Assembly: GCA_050741915.1 (NCBI GenBank)
Contig: JBOGEX010000075.1
Coordinates: forward strand, 1 to 25,330
Reading direction: 5' to 3'
DNA from: JACCTH01 sp050741915
Lineage (GTDB): Bacteria; Actinomycetota; Acidimicrobiia; Spongiisociales; ZC4RG35
Length of the DNA: 25,330 nucleotides
Shown here: one piece after another, positions 15,690 to 23,711 of the stretch
Layout: each line of letters starts with the position of its first letter
Numbering within the stretch: the first letter of the stretch is position 1
Notes under the pieces: model-generated
The model's input: the letters and a program-made list of their open reading frames with translations, nothing else
Database searches by the model: none
Told to the model about the DNA's origin: nothing
Program-made: the position numbers and the translations under genes

Positions 15690-16265
15690 TCATTGAACCG
15701 TGAGGTAATGGACATAGGCGAACCCAGATTCGAAGTGCCGCTGGTCGAGCAGTTCGAGCTTTGACCGCACCCGGTCAGGCAGCAGGCGATTGCCGCCGCC
15801 GACGATCATGGGAGCCAAGAAGATGTGTAAAACGTCGACGAGTCCGGCTCCTATCGCTTGTGCGGCGAGGCCGGGACCACTCACAGACAAATCGGAACTC
15901 GACAACTGTTTGAGGGCCGCGATCTTCTCGGGGTCGAAGCTCCGTTCCAGGCGGGTTCTGTCGGTGCGAACGTCCTGCATGGTCTTCGAGAAAACGACCT
16001 TCTCTGCCGCTTGCCAGCTGCGGGCAAAGTCCTGCATCACGGGCGGCTGGGTATCGAAGTCGGGCAGGTTTTCCCACACCGCCATGACGTCGTACATCTT
16101 CCGACCGTAGAGGTGAGTTCCGACCGAGCGGCTCAGATCATTGACGAAGGCATGGACCTCCTCGTCCGGTTCTGCCCAATCAAAGTTCCCGTTCTCGTCG
16201 GCGACAAAGCCGTCGACCGAAGCAAGCATCAGATAGACCAGGTTTGCCACGCCGTAGAACACCAT
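15690..16265 (-). CDS. RibD-C/dihydrofolate-reductase-like protein
   Basis: A 191-residue single-domain protein of the RibD C-terminal (DHFR-fold) family. Diagnostic parts are LVYLMLASVDGFVADENG at the N-terminus, FDWAEPDEE, GTHLYGRKMYDVM, VFSKTM, LSVSGPGLAAQAI and the late HIFLAPMIVGGGNRLLP. These enzymes bind NADPH and reduce small substrates, but stand-alone copies like this are rarely characterised. A GTG at 16250 (VANLVYLML) is an equally good start, since neither site has a clear ribosome sequence. It follows the giant membrane protein gene on the same strand after about 104 bases and may or may not share its transcript. Confidence 0.88.
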   Translation of the reverse strand: MVFYGVANLVYLMLASVDGFVADENGNFDWAEPDEEVHAFVNDLSRSVGTHLYGRKMYDVMAVWENLPDFDTQPPVMQDFARSWQAAEKVVFSKTMQDVRTDRTRLERSFDPEKIAALKQLSSSDLSVSGPGLAAQAIGAGLVDVLHIFLAPMIVGGGNRLLPDRVRSKLELLDQRHFESGFAYVHYLTVQ

Positions 16266-16369
16266 ATCCCGTGAGCGACAGGAAGGCCCATCGCAAGAAC
16301 GCGGCGACAGCTGGGCCAGAGGGCGTTACGTGCTGAGAAGCATGGCGGGTCTGAGCTCGTAAACGCTCG

Positions 16370-19300
16370 TCATTCCCAACCCGCGGTCAGCACCTCGAGG
16401 CGACGCATGATCGTCCCCGACTTCGAGCGGTACGACTCGACAAGGCCCATCGTGAGCATCAGTGCCAGGCCGGCTCCCGCGGCGATGATCCAGAAGAAGG
16501 CCGAAGGAGGCGCTTGGCTGGCGGCCGCCGTCGAGATGGTGAGTGCGGCGCTGATCGTGGCGAGAACCAGGGCGGCTATCAAACGACGACGGACCCGGGT
16601 CAACAACGACCAAACCAGAACGGCGGCGGCGTAGCCAAAGGCAAGGAAGCCAAAGCCGACTCCTCCCGCGAACATTTCGGCGAGTGGCGACAGAGTCAAG
16701 AGCCCGAGTCCGGCCCACTCGAGTAGGCGCAACTGTGCCGGGTCGGGACCGAGCTTCCCGCGGCGCTGGCCCCACCGCCCGATCTCGACCTCGACCAGCA
16801 GCGTGGCCGCGATTGGGACCGTGTACCACTGGGCGCTGGCGGTGAAGGTCTCGACTGCCATGCCCAGGAATGCGATCGAGATCAACGGCGGGCCCAGGGC
16901 AAGAATCCCCGGCCGGGCCAAGACCAGACCGGCGGCCACCGCCTGAACTCCGAATGCCAGCAGCACTGCGAAGGCCAGGTCGCGCCGGGGCCAGAGGGCA
17001 GTGGCGAGCACGAAGGACGTGACGTTGGCGATGCTGCCGGTCACGATCAGCGGCCGCTGCCAGATCAAGGACCACTGAAGGCGACGCGTCGCGAGTAAAA
17101 CGGCGGTGGCGGCGGTCCCCAGCGCCAGCGTCGACAACGCGATGGTGTGGGTGGTGGCGCCGAGGGCGTAAGCCAGAGCTGTAACGGCGCCGGTCACCGT
17201 CAGTCCCCCGGCGTCACGAAGCCAGGGCAAGCGCAAAGGTTGCGCCTGACCGGCCAGGCCGACCGTCAGGAAAGCCAACGCCAAAGCCAACACCAGCCAG
17301 GTCGGCCGCCGATCCCCCGAGGGGAGGGCGAGACCGATCGCCCCTAGGACTCCAGCCGCCGCCACCAGCGCCCAAGCCCGGAGGACGTAGGTGTCTGATG
17401 ACCAGTCGGCGGCAGATTCGTCAGCGGCCGCTCTCGATTGCCGCCGGCGCGCGATGGCGGCCACCACCAGTGACATGGTGCTAAAACTGAGAGCTGTCCA
17501 AACAGCCGCGATCTCCGCGTTCCAACCCAGACCGGTAACGAGTGCTATCCACGCCCCCGTCGTGGCGAGCACAGCCAGATAGTGGAGCCAAGCGCCGATC
17601 GTTGCCGCGGCCAGGACACAGCCGAGCGCAAACAGCCCTAACCCCGCGGCCACTGCCGGCCCCGAGACGTAGCCAGCGGCAGCCACCAGGCTGGTCGCCA
17701 CCATCCCGGCCATCGCCAGACCGCCCCCGGTCGCAATCCAGTCACGGCCCAGTCGGGTGACCCGGACCAGCGCTCCCATCGTCGCCGCCAAACCGCCAAA
17801 CACGAGCGCCGAAACCGAAACCGCTTCGGCGGCGCTCCAGCCCTGCCACCTGATCGTTGCCAGAAAGGCCCACCCGGCGGCGGCGGCGGCGATGGCCTGA
17901 TAGGAGGCGCGCGCCTGGCCTGAGGTGAAGACCGCGCTCACCAGTCCTCGCACCGCGGTGGCGAGGAGCGCAAGTGCGAACCAGCCCGACCCGAGTTGGG
18001 CGGCGGCGAGCAGGGTGAGCAAATTGCCGGCTTCGGCCCAGATCCGGTTCCGACGCCCTACCCCGACCAGGAACGACAACACGCCCAACCCGATCGCGGT
18101 CGACGGGACCGTTCCCAACTCGACCGCGCGGACCAGCGCGACCCCCGCCACCAAGTGCGCCACTGCCAGTGGTGGTAGATCCCAGCGCAACCAAACAGTC
18201 CTAGAGGCAGGACGAGACCAGAGACGGTCGGCGAGGAAGGAAATGACCACCAAGCCCGCTGCGATGGGCACGAACCGCGAGGGCTCATCCAGCGGTGACG
18301 GCGACCAGAGGGTCGTGACGGCCACGACGACCAGTGCGTAGGCCGCCACCGACACCGCTCCGACCCGAAGCAGGGCGGCAACCACGAAACAGAGGGCCGC
18401 GGTTGCCAACGACCACCAGCCCAACACCGGGCCACCTTGCGAGAAGGTGGGTCCCAGGCTGAGGGGAACCGCCAGCGCCCCGAGCACTACCGGGGGAACG
18501 ACGGCGGCTGTCCGCAGCCCTTCGCCGGTTTGCCGTCGACCCGCTCTCAGATCATCGAAAATCAGTCCGCCGAGCAAGAGGACAGCGCCCCAGACCAACG
18601 AGACCATGTCAAGTGATCGGACGGGAACTCCTGCGCGGTTGGCGAGCAACACCACCAGAACGAAGGACATGAGCCAGGCAAACCAGACAAAGCCGGTCTT
18701 GCGGAGCTCTCCCGCCAGCAACCCCGCCACCACGATCGAGAAGGCGGCGGTGGCGATCGACTCCCAAGGTTCGGGAGCGGCCACAGCCACACCAATCACC
18801 GAGAGCACCATGGCCCCGGCGGCGAGTACCGCGGAAAGAGGCCGGCGTCCGATTAACCCGCGAGCGACGACTGCGTAAATGATCCCGAGCAGCCCGAGTG
18901 CGACGCCGCTCCAGGCACGGTTGCGTGCGAAGCCTTCCCATAGCTGAGCCGTCTCCAGCATCGCGAACGGAACGCTGGCGGCCAGCATGACCTGGGAGAA
19001 GCCCTGGACGAAGGGTCCGGAACGTTCGCCCAAGCTCTGGGCGACGTACTGCAAGAACTTGCTGAAAGCGCTCTCGGTCTCGCCGGCGATGACTGTGGTC
19101 AACCAGCCGAGTGTCCAGGCACCGAGCACCAGAGCCTCTCCACCCTGAGAGCCGACCGGAAGCAGACTTCCCAGACCGACCAAGTGCCCAACTAGCGCCA
19201 GGTGTGGGGCACCATCCGCCCTCCACCGCGTGGCGGCGATCACCAACACCAGACCCACGATCGACCAGATGACCGGCCGAGTCGTGGAAGTCACCGCCGC

Positions 19301-21331
19301 ACCGTCTAACCCGACCGCGAGAGCCAGGGTGAGGGTGCTGCTCACGAGCCACACCCTGCGCACTGGCGAGCCTGGTGTAACAGCGAGGGCGACGGCGGAG
19401 GTCGCGATGGCCCCCACAAGCAGCAGTGGCGAGTAGCTCGACACGGAGGTGAGGACCCAACTACCCGTTGCTCCCAGTGCGATGAGGGTCGCGCTGGCCG
19501 TCGGCCAGTCAATCCAGAACCGATCGTCGCTGCGCAACCAACGCGCGGTCGTCGCCCCGGCCAACACGACGACACTCAGCAGCAACCAGGCCCAGTCGTC
19601 GGGCATCGCCCGCAGCAGACCCCATCCCCAACCGACAGGCGCGACCACGGCGACGATCGTTGCCAGGCGCGAGGTTTCGCTCGCCACCGGGGAGCTGGAG
19701 ATGCGCCGGGTGTGAGCCCACATCGCAGCCGTCCCCCACGCCGCCACCATCGTCCACGGCTCCGCCACCGACAATCCCAACCCGACGATGACGCCAACCA
19801 GGGCGACCGGGATGTCCCATTGTCCCGCTTCGTTATCCCTCAGATCCCATTCGAGGACGAGCAGGTAGCTCAGAACCATGGCGACCCCGGTCCAGGCCAG
19901 ACCCCAGATCGGGATCAGGGGGGCGAGGGTGGCTGCGAGGAGAAGCGGTCGAAGAACGGAGACGACTCGACGTTGCGCGAACCGCTTACCCAACAACTCA
20001 GCCGTAATCAGCGTGGACGCGCCCGCCAGAAGAACAGGCACCGGCCGCACCCAGCCTTCGTTGAAGGAGAGCGAGACGGTGAGGAGGTAGGCCACGATCG
20101 CGGCCGGCATCGCCGCGTACGCGGTGGGGCCCGCCAGCCGCGATTCAGCGCGGAGCCCAAAGGCCGCCAGCGTGGCAGTGAGGGCGACGGCAGCCAGCGC
20201 GGGCTGGAAGGAGACCAGATGGGTGATAGCCACCCCCACCAAGGGCTCGTCGGTCTTGAAGATGAATCCGAGGACGAGCGCGGCCAGCCAAATCTGCGGT
20301 CCGACCAGGTAGGCGAGGGCCGAGCCCTTGTGACGACCGCTCCACCAGGCATAGGCCAACGAGAGGAGCAGGGACGCCGTGACCATGGCGGCCATGAGAG
20401 CTCCGCCCCGAAAGTCGGGCGGGATCGGAGCGTTGTCGACCAAGCCGGCAAACACGACGATCGGGAGGACCAATCCACCCAGAAGCTCCATGCCTTTGGC
20501 AACCTGCGCCGCTCCTCGCCGCCGCAGGGCCCATGCCCAGACAAAGAAGATGACCGCGATTACCAGCTCGACCAAGGGCTGCGCCGCGTCGGGGACATCG
20601 CGAAAAGCGAAAAGAAGGAAGCCGAAGACGCCAACAAAGGTGAGTAGCACCCCGAAATAGACGAACCCGTGTAGGGCGAGATCGGAGGCGATTGCCTCGC
20701 CCATGCTGCCTACATGAGTCCGCCACTTGGCCGAGGGTCCCGACTGCGGTGGTGCTGTTGGTTCGACCGGTGGAGGCGAGACCGGTGGTTTGGACTCGAC
20801 AGGCGGCGCGACCGCCTCTTGAACGACGGTCGGGGATGGCTCGAGATCTGCAGCCGCGGGGAGAGTGACCGCCGGGACCTCGAGATCCGGAATCGCACTC
20901 GGCACGGGTTGGTGAAGGAAGTCGAGAAGTCGGCGATGGGCGGCTTCGTCGAGAACTCCCCTGTTCACTGCCTCGCCGAGAAATTCGAGGATGGTGTTGC
21001 GCCGTAGCGGGCCAGGGCCGCTTTCGGCGACGTTCGAACTCTCCGGCTTTTTCCCCGAGGGAGGTAGAGGGGCGGCAACCACACGGTGTCGCTGCGCAGC
21101 TACCTGAAGAGTTTCCGGCGGGTAATGGCGCAGGGCCCAGGGTGAGTTCGGCTTGCCCAGGCGAGAGGCCCCCACGATTGCGAACACGGCCAGGATCGGA
21201 TAGATGATCCCGGCCAGGCCGACAAGCGCCAGGATGACTCTCTCCTTGCGGAAGCAGACGTAGATCGGGAAAGCAAGCAACAACGCGCGCAAGGCCAGGT
21301 TGAGACCACCTTGCTCCCAAACAACGTCCAC
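16370..21331 (-). CDS. Giant polytopic membrane protein (1653 residues)
   Basis: A single uninterrupted frame of 1653 residues. Two membrane segments lie near the N-terminus (about 13-26 and 31-55). A hydrophilic, proline-rich stretch follows (about 60-215), with a small helical motif ILEFLGEAVNRGVLDEAAHR. From about 225 to 1640 there is an almost unbroken series of hydrophobic segments, roughly forty by eye, separated by short arginine-rich loops. No enzymatic motif was found. The layout resembles large actinobacterial proteins annotated with an SCO7613 C-terminal-type domain, of unknown function. The start is GTG at 21331, with an in-frame TGA not far upstream and a weak ribosome site. The repeat-like helices suggest growth by duplication. 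Confidence 0.85.
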   Translation of the reverse strand: MDVVWEQGGLNLALRALLLAFPIYVCFRKERVILALVGLAGIIYPILAVFAIVGASRLGKPNSPWALRHYPPETLQVAAQRHRVVAAPLPPSGKKPESSNVAESGPGPLRRNTILEFLGEAVNRGVLDEAAHRRLLDFLHQPVPSAIPDLEVPAVTLPAAADLEPSPTVVQEAVAPPVESKPPVSPPPVEPTAPPQSGPSAKWRTHVGSMGEAIASDLALHGFVYFGVLLTFVGVFGFLLFAFRDVPDAAQPLVELVIAVIFFVWAWALRRRGAAQVAKGMELLGGLVLPIVVFAGLVDNAPIPPDFRGGALMAAMVTASLLLSLAYAWWSGRHKGSALAYLVGPQIWLAALVLGFIFKTDEPLVGVAITHLVSFQPALAAVALTATLAAFGLRAESRLAGPTAYAAMPAAIVAYLLTVSLSFNEGWVRPVPVLLAGASTLITAELLGKRFAQRRVVSVLRPLLLAATLAPLIPIWGLAWTGVAMVLSYLLVLEWDLRDNEAGQWDIPVALVGVIVGLGLSVAEPWTMVAAWGTAAMWAHTRRISSSPVASETSRLATIVAVVAPVGWGWGLLRAMPDDWAWLLLSVVVLAGATTARWLRSDDRFWIDWPTASATLIALGATGSWVLTSVSSYSPLLLVGAIATSAVALAVTPGSPVRRVWLVSSTLTLALAVGLDGAAVTSTTRPVIWSIVGLVLVIAATRWRADGAPHLALVGHLVGLGSLLPVGSQGGEALVLGAWTLGWLTTVIAGETESAFSKFLQYVAQSLGERSGPFVQGFSQVMLAASVPFAMLETAQLWEGFARNRAWSGVALGLLGIIYAVVARGLIGRRPLSAVLAAGAMVLSVIGVAVAAPEPWESIATAAFSIVVAGLLAGELRKTGFVWFAWLMSFVLVVLLANRAGVPVRSLDMVSLVWGAVLLLGGLIFDDLRAGRRQTGEGLRTAAVVPPVVLGALAVPLSLGPTFSQGGPVLGWWSLATAALCFVVAALLRVGAVSVAAYALVVVAVTTLWSPSPLDEPSRFVPIAAGLVVISFLADRLWSRPASRTVWLRWDLPPLAVAHLVAGVALVRAVELGTVPSTAIGLGVLSFLVGVGRRNRIWAEAGNLLTLLAAAQLGSGWFALALLATAVRGLVSAVFTSGQARASYQAIAAAAAGWAFLATIRWQGWSAAEAVSVSALVFGGLAATMGALVRVTRLGRDWIATGGGLAMAGMVATSLVAAAGYVSGPAVAAGLGLFALGCVLAAATIGAWLHYLAVLATTGAWIALVTGLGWNAEIAAVWTALSFSTMSLVVAAIARRRQSRAAADESAADWSSDTYVLRAWALVAAAGVLGAIGLALPSGDRRPTWLVLALALAFLTVGLAGQAQPLRLPWLRDAGGLTVTGAVTALAYALGATTHTIALSTLALGTAATAVLLATRRLQWSLIWQRPLIVTGSIANVTSFVLATALWPRRDLAFAVLLAFGVQAVAAGLVLARPGILALGPPLISIAFLGMAVETFTASAQWYTVPIAATLLVEVEIGRWGQRRGKLGPDPAQLRLLEWAGLGLLTLSPLAEMFAGGVGFGFLAFGYAAAVLVWSLLTRVRRRLIAALVLATISAALTISTAAASQAPPSAFFWIIAAGAGLALMLTMGLVESYRSKSGTIMRRLEVLTAGWE

Positions 21332-21355
21332 GCAATCAAATATCGGACCGAAAAG

Positions 21356-21375
21356 CTCCCCTGTAAATCAGGGAG
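21356..21375. other. Short hairpin in the leader of the giant membrane protein
   Basis: CTCCC-C-TG and CAGGGAG pair over seven base pairs with one bulged base and a five-base loop. It lies between two divergent gene starts, so it is not a terminator for a flanking gene. On the minus strand it holds the only purine-rich AGGGGAG near the giant gene, about 24 bases from its GTG. Its role is uncertain. Confidence 0.25.
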
Positions 21376-21473
21376 AAACCTGATTCGGGCGAGAGACTCT
21401 CCTTCGGAACGCGCTCGGTTTGAGCCCCGAAGCTCATCGAAGCGCCAGGCTCGCCTTTGGTCGGAACATGTGG

Positions 21474-21483
21474 CACAATTGTG
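21474..21483. promoter_or_regulatory. Palindrome before the first Phd/RelE module
   Basis: CACAATTGTG is a perfect 10-bp palindrome three bases upstream of the antitoxin ATG, within a longer, less exact symmetry (ATGTGG to the left, GGCCAT to the right). Its position fits an autoregulatory operator, though it is short. Confidence 0.45.
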
Positions 21484-21486
21484 GCC

Positions 21487-21759
21487 ATGGTGAGCGAGTC
21501 GCTGCGCACTGTCCGAGATCGGTTTTCCGAGTTCATTGAGCGTGTACAAGCCCATCACGAACGAGTGGTCGTCACTCGCAATGGGACGCCAGCCGCAGTG
21601 CTGATCAGTCCTGATGATCTCGAGTCGCTCGAGGAGACGCTGGCAGTGCTGGAAGATACCGAGGCGGTTGCTGAGCTCGTCGAAGCCCATCGAGCCTATT
21701 TGGCGGGTGACGTGATTCGGGGAGTCGACGCGGTGAGGGCACTCCGGCCTATTGAGTGA
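21487..21759 (+). CDS. Phd/YefM-family antitoxin
   Basis: A 90-residue protein with the Phd/YefM start (VRDRFSEFIERVQAHHERVV, then VTRNGTPAAVLISPDDLESL), the fold that binds operator DNA as a dimer. The acidic C-terminal helix (ETLAVLEDTEAVAELVEAHR) would neutralise the toxin. The ATG at 21487 is chosen because the ten residues read upstream of it do not belong to the fold. A GTG directly after is equally possible. The stop overlaps the RelE start by eight bases. Confidence 0.88.
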   Translation: MVSESLRTVRDRFSEFIERVQAHHERVVVTRNGTPAAVLISPDDLESLEETLAVLEDTEAVAELVEAHRAYLAGDVIRGVDAVRALRPIE

Positions 21760-22024
21760 GGCTGCCTCCGAGCTCGTCGTAACAGCGCCCGCGGCCCGAG
21801 CGATTGGCGAACGCCTCCCGGAAGCTGTGGCGGCTGCGGTGATTGACTTCATCACCGGACCATTGCGGGAAAATCCGAGCCGCATAGGCGCTCCGCTCCG
21901 AGGCGAGCTCCAAGGCATCTGGAGTGCTCGTCGCGGCACCTATCGCGTTCTTTATCGCATCGATGAAGAACTGCACGAGGTAATCATCCTTCGGGTCGCC
22001 CACAGACGGGACCGGCCCGACTAG
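21752..22024 (+). CDS. RelE/ParE-family toxin
   Basis: This 90-residue protein reads ELVVTAPAARAIGERLPEAV at the start and has the RelE core PLRGELQGIWSARRGTYRVL followed by YRIDEELHEVIILRVAHRRD. The arginines and the final histidine-arginine pair are those used by RelE enzymes to cleave mRNA on the ribosome. It begins with TTG inside the antitoxin gene, giving tight coupling. The toxin looks complete. Confidence 0.9.
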   Translation: MSEAASELVVTAPAARAIGERLPEAVAAAVIDFITGPLRENPSRIGAPLRGELQGIWSARRGTYRVLYRIDEELHEVIILRVAHRRDRPD

Positions 22025-22084
22025 CAACACGGATCCCTCAAACTGGCGGTCCCGACTAGGAGAGCTGGTCCGATCGAAGCCGAA

Positions 22085-22112
22085 GCATCATGATGCAAAC
22101 GCATCATGATGG
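22085..22112. promoter_or_regulatory. Double palindromic operator of the RHH/PIN pair
   Basis: GCATCATGATGC at 22085-22096 is a perfect 12-bp palindrome, and GCATCATGATGG at 22101-22112 is the same site with one change. The centres are 16 bp apart. The pair lies 12 bases before the antitoxin ATG. Two adjacent dimer sites are what a cooperative ribbon-helix-helix repressor would need. Confidence 0.8.
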
Positions 22113-22124
22113 TAGGATAAGTCT

Positions 22125-22355
22125 ATGTCCAAGATCCGTACGACCCTGACAATCGACGAAGAGATCCTCCGAGCTGTGAAGGTTCACGCCGCCCGTACCG
22201 GGAAGGGCGACAGCGAGCTGATCGAGGAAGCACTGCGGGAGCATCTGGGCCTTGGCCTCGTCGAGCGGCTGTGGGACCGGAATCGGGTTCCCGAGGACGA
22301 AGCGATGGAGCTTGCCGTCGAGGCTCAACACGCCACTCGGCGCCACCGCCGATAG
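22125..22355 (+). CDS. Ribbon-helix-helix antitoxin of a PIN toxin
   Basis: A 76-residue protein with a classic ribbon-helix-helix N-terminus (RTTLTIDEEILRAVKVHAAR, then SELIEEALREHLG). The basic-acidic C-terminal tail (ERLWDRNRVPEDEAMELAVE) is probably the toxin-binding part. Its stop is directly followed by the toxin GTG with no gap. A damaged second copy of this gene's last half lies 1356 bases downstream. Confidence 0.9.
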   Translation: MSKIRTTLTIDEEILRAVKVHAARTGKGDSELIEEALREHLGLGLVERLWDRNRVPEDEAMELAVEAQHATRRHRR

Positions 22356-22778
22356 GTGATCCGGGCAGTTCTCGATCCCAACGTCATCATCTCCGCCCTT
22401 CTCTCGCCTGAGGGCACACCGGCTGCGGTATTGCGCGGCTGTCTGCAGGGGGATTTCGAAGCGATTGTCTCGCCGCTGCTCCTCGCCGAATTGGAAAGAG
22501 CCCTGGCCTACCCCAAGCTCCGTCGCAGGGTCACATCCGAAGAGGCACACGAGGTGGTCGAGTTGTTGGCGACCATTGCCAGGGTGATTGACGATCCCAA
22601 CGACGCGCCTCCCGTCCGCACCTCCGATCCTTGCGACGACTACTTGATCGCTCTCGCCGCTGCCAGCTCGGCCGTGCTGGTCTCTGGCGACGAACATCTG
22701 CTAGCCCTGAGCGGAAAACTGCCGGTGTTCAAGGCCTCCGACTTTCTGGCCTTTCTCCGTCAGGAGCTGCGTCGGTGA
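22228..22778 (+). repeat. Copy 1 of a duplicated antitoxin-tail plus PIN-toxin segment
   Basis: The end of the RHH antitoxin and the whole PIN toxin recur as copy 2 (23584-24128) in direct orientation at a constant offset of 1356 bases. Identity is very high in the antitoxin tail and the start of the toxin (for example ATCGGGTTCCCGA, GTCGAGTTGTTGGCGACCA). Confidence 0.8.
22356..22778 (+). CDS. PIN-family toxin (COG1569-type)
   Basis: A 140-residue PIN-domain protein of the type usually annotated as putative TA system toxin, PIN family. Likely metal ligands are Asp7 (VLDPNV), Glu45 (LLLAELERAL), Asp94/Asp95 (CDDYLIALA) and Asp112 (VSGDEHLL). It is expected to act as a ribonuclease. It starts with GTG immediately after the antitoxin TAG, which favours coupled translation. 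The active site is complete. Confidence 0.9.
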   Translation: MIRAVLDPNVIISALLSPEGTPAAVLRGCLQGDFEAIVSPLLLAELERALAYPKLRRRVTSEEAHEVVELLATIARVIDDPNDAPPVRTSDPCDDYLIALAAASSAVLVSGDEHLLALSGKLPVFKASDFLAFLRQELRR

Positions 22779-22818
22779 CGTGCCGGTGTCCGCTGCCCGA
22801 GTGGGAGCTTGCTAGTCC

Positions 22819-22834
22819 GTACGTTATAACGTAC
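22819..22834. promoter_or_regulatory. Perfect 16-bp palindrome before the second Phd/RelE module
   Basis: GTACGTTATAACGTAC is an exact palindrome ending nine bases before the antitoxin ATG. The AT-rich centre could overlap a -10 element. It is a good candidate operator for the Phd-type antitoxin. Confidence 0.75.
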
Positions 22835-22843
22835 AGTTGAGGC

Positions 22844-23134
22844 ATGGCCACCAAGGTGATTCCGAAAACCGAGCTACGCGATCGGATCCGTGCAGAGCTC
22901 GCTCAGCTTGGCGATGACTCGCTGCTGATCACCGACCGAGGACATCCGCTCGCAGTTGTGATCTCTGTCGGCAGGTGGAACGATCTCCAGGCCCAGTTGG
23001 AGGACCTCGAGGATGTGGTAGCCATTCTCAGGTCTCGGACCGAAGGCGACCCCGGCCGCCCAGCTGAGTCGGCATTCATCTCCATCGAGCGGCAGAAGGC
23101 GGATGTACCGGGTTCGGCTCGGAAGACGAGCTGA
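22844..23134 (+). CDS. Phd/YefM-family antitoxin
   Basis: A 96-residue protein starting with the Phd/YefM fold (VIPKTELRDRIRAELAQLGD, then LLITDRGHPLAVVISVGRW). A glutamate-rich helix (LQAQLEDLEDVVAILRS) and a polar tail follow. It overlaps the toxin gene by 32 bases. It differs enough from the antitoxin at 21487 that the two modules probably arrived separately rather than by recent duplication. Confidence 0.86.
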   Translation: MATKVIPKTELRDRIRAELAQLGDDSLLITDRGHPLAVVISVGRWNDLQAQLEDLEDVVAILRSRTEGDPGRPAESAFISIERQKADVPGSARKTS

Positions 23135-23369
23135 GCGAGGGCTCAGCCGAATCCGGCATGGCGACCCCCGAGGTTACGAAAGAATCAAGAGAACGATTCA
23201 GTCGCTGGGTGATGAGCCACGTCCCCGAGGAGCGACCAAACTCTCTGCCGTCCAGCCGCCCGCATGGCGGGTGCGAGTCGGCGATTACCGGATCGTGTAT
23301 GAAATCTTCGACGACGAATTGGTAGTGCTCGTCGTCAACGTCGCACCCCGCGGAGAGATTTACCTATAG
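23103..23369 (+). CDS. RelE/ParE-family toxin
   Basis: An 88-residue RelE-type protein. MYRVRLGRRAERGLSRI opens the fold, and PPAWRVRVGDYRIVYEIFDD followed by LVVLVVNVAPRGEIYL is the strand-rich core with the arginines expected in RelE enzymes. It is probably a ribosome-dependent mRNA endonuclease. It starts inside the antitoxin gene. Confidence 0.9.
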   Translation: MYRVRLGRRAERGLSRIRHGDPRGYERIKRTIQSLGDEPRPRGATKLSAVQPPAWRVRVGDYRIVYEIFDDELVVLVVNVAPRGEIYL

Positions 23370-23579
23370 CGGCAGAAGGGTCCTGGTCATTGCCTCCTTG
23401 GTGGTGTCAATCATCAGCGGATTCGGGTTCTCTGGCTTCTATTCCTAGACGCTGGGTGCTCATCGGGTTTCTGCATTGCCAGCCTCGCCGCTTGGCGCGC
23501 TTGCAGGGTTGACGACCGGCTTTCTTCACACGCGTCTCCGGATCAACGCACTGCTCGCGGGCATCCTGACAACCATCGC

Positions 23580-23711
23580 TTGGAGGCGCTCCGAAAGCAT
23601 CTGGGCTTTGACCCCGTCGAGCGGTTGTGGATGAGGAATCGGGTTCCCGAAGACGAAGCAATGGAGCTTGCTGCCGAGGCTCAGCACGCCAGCCGCCGGC
23701 ATCGCCGATAA
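23580..23711 (+). pseudogene. Truncated second copy of the RHH antitoxin
   Basis: From a TTG at 23580 the frame reads LEALRKHLGFDPVERLWMRN and RVPEDEAMELAAEAQHASRR, matching the second half of the antitoxin at 22125. The DNA-binding N-terminal half is gone. Weak likeness can be followed a little further back in the same open frame (RTARGHPDN), but no ribbon strand or start is present, and no operator palindrome precedes it. The 210 bases before it (23370-23579) hold no recognisable gene. Confidence 0.75.

Noticed and set aside
22081..22115. Repeated GCATCATGATG units as a possible CRISPR or iteron array
   Set aside because: Only two units, with a four-base gap and no spacers; the location before an RHH antitoxin makes an operator the simpler reading.
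23370..23579. Possible mobile element or membrane gene between the second RelE toxin and the truncated antitoxin
   Set aside because: A short hydrophobic stretch (VLVIASLVVSIISGFGF) ends at a stop after about 20 residues; no terminal repeats or transposase motif could be seen.
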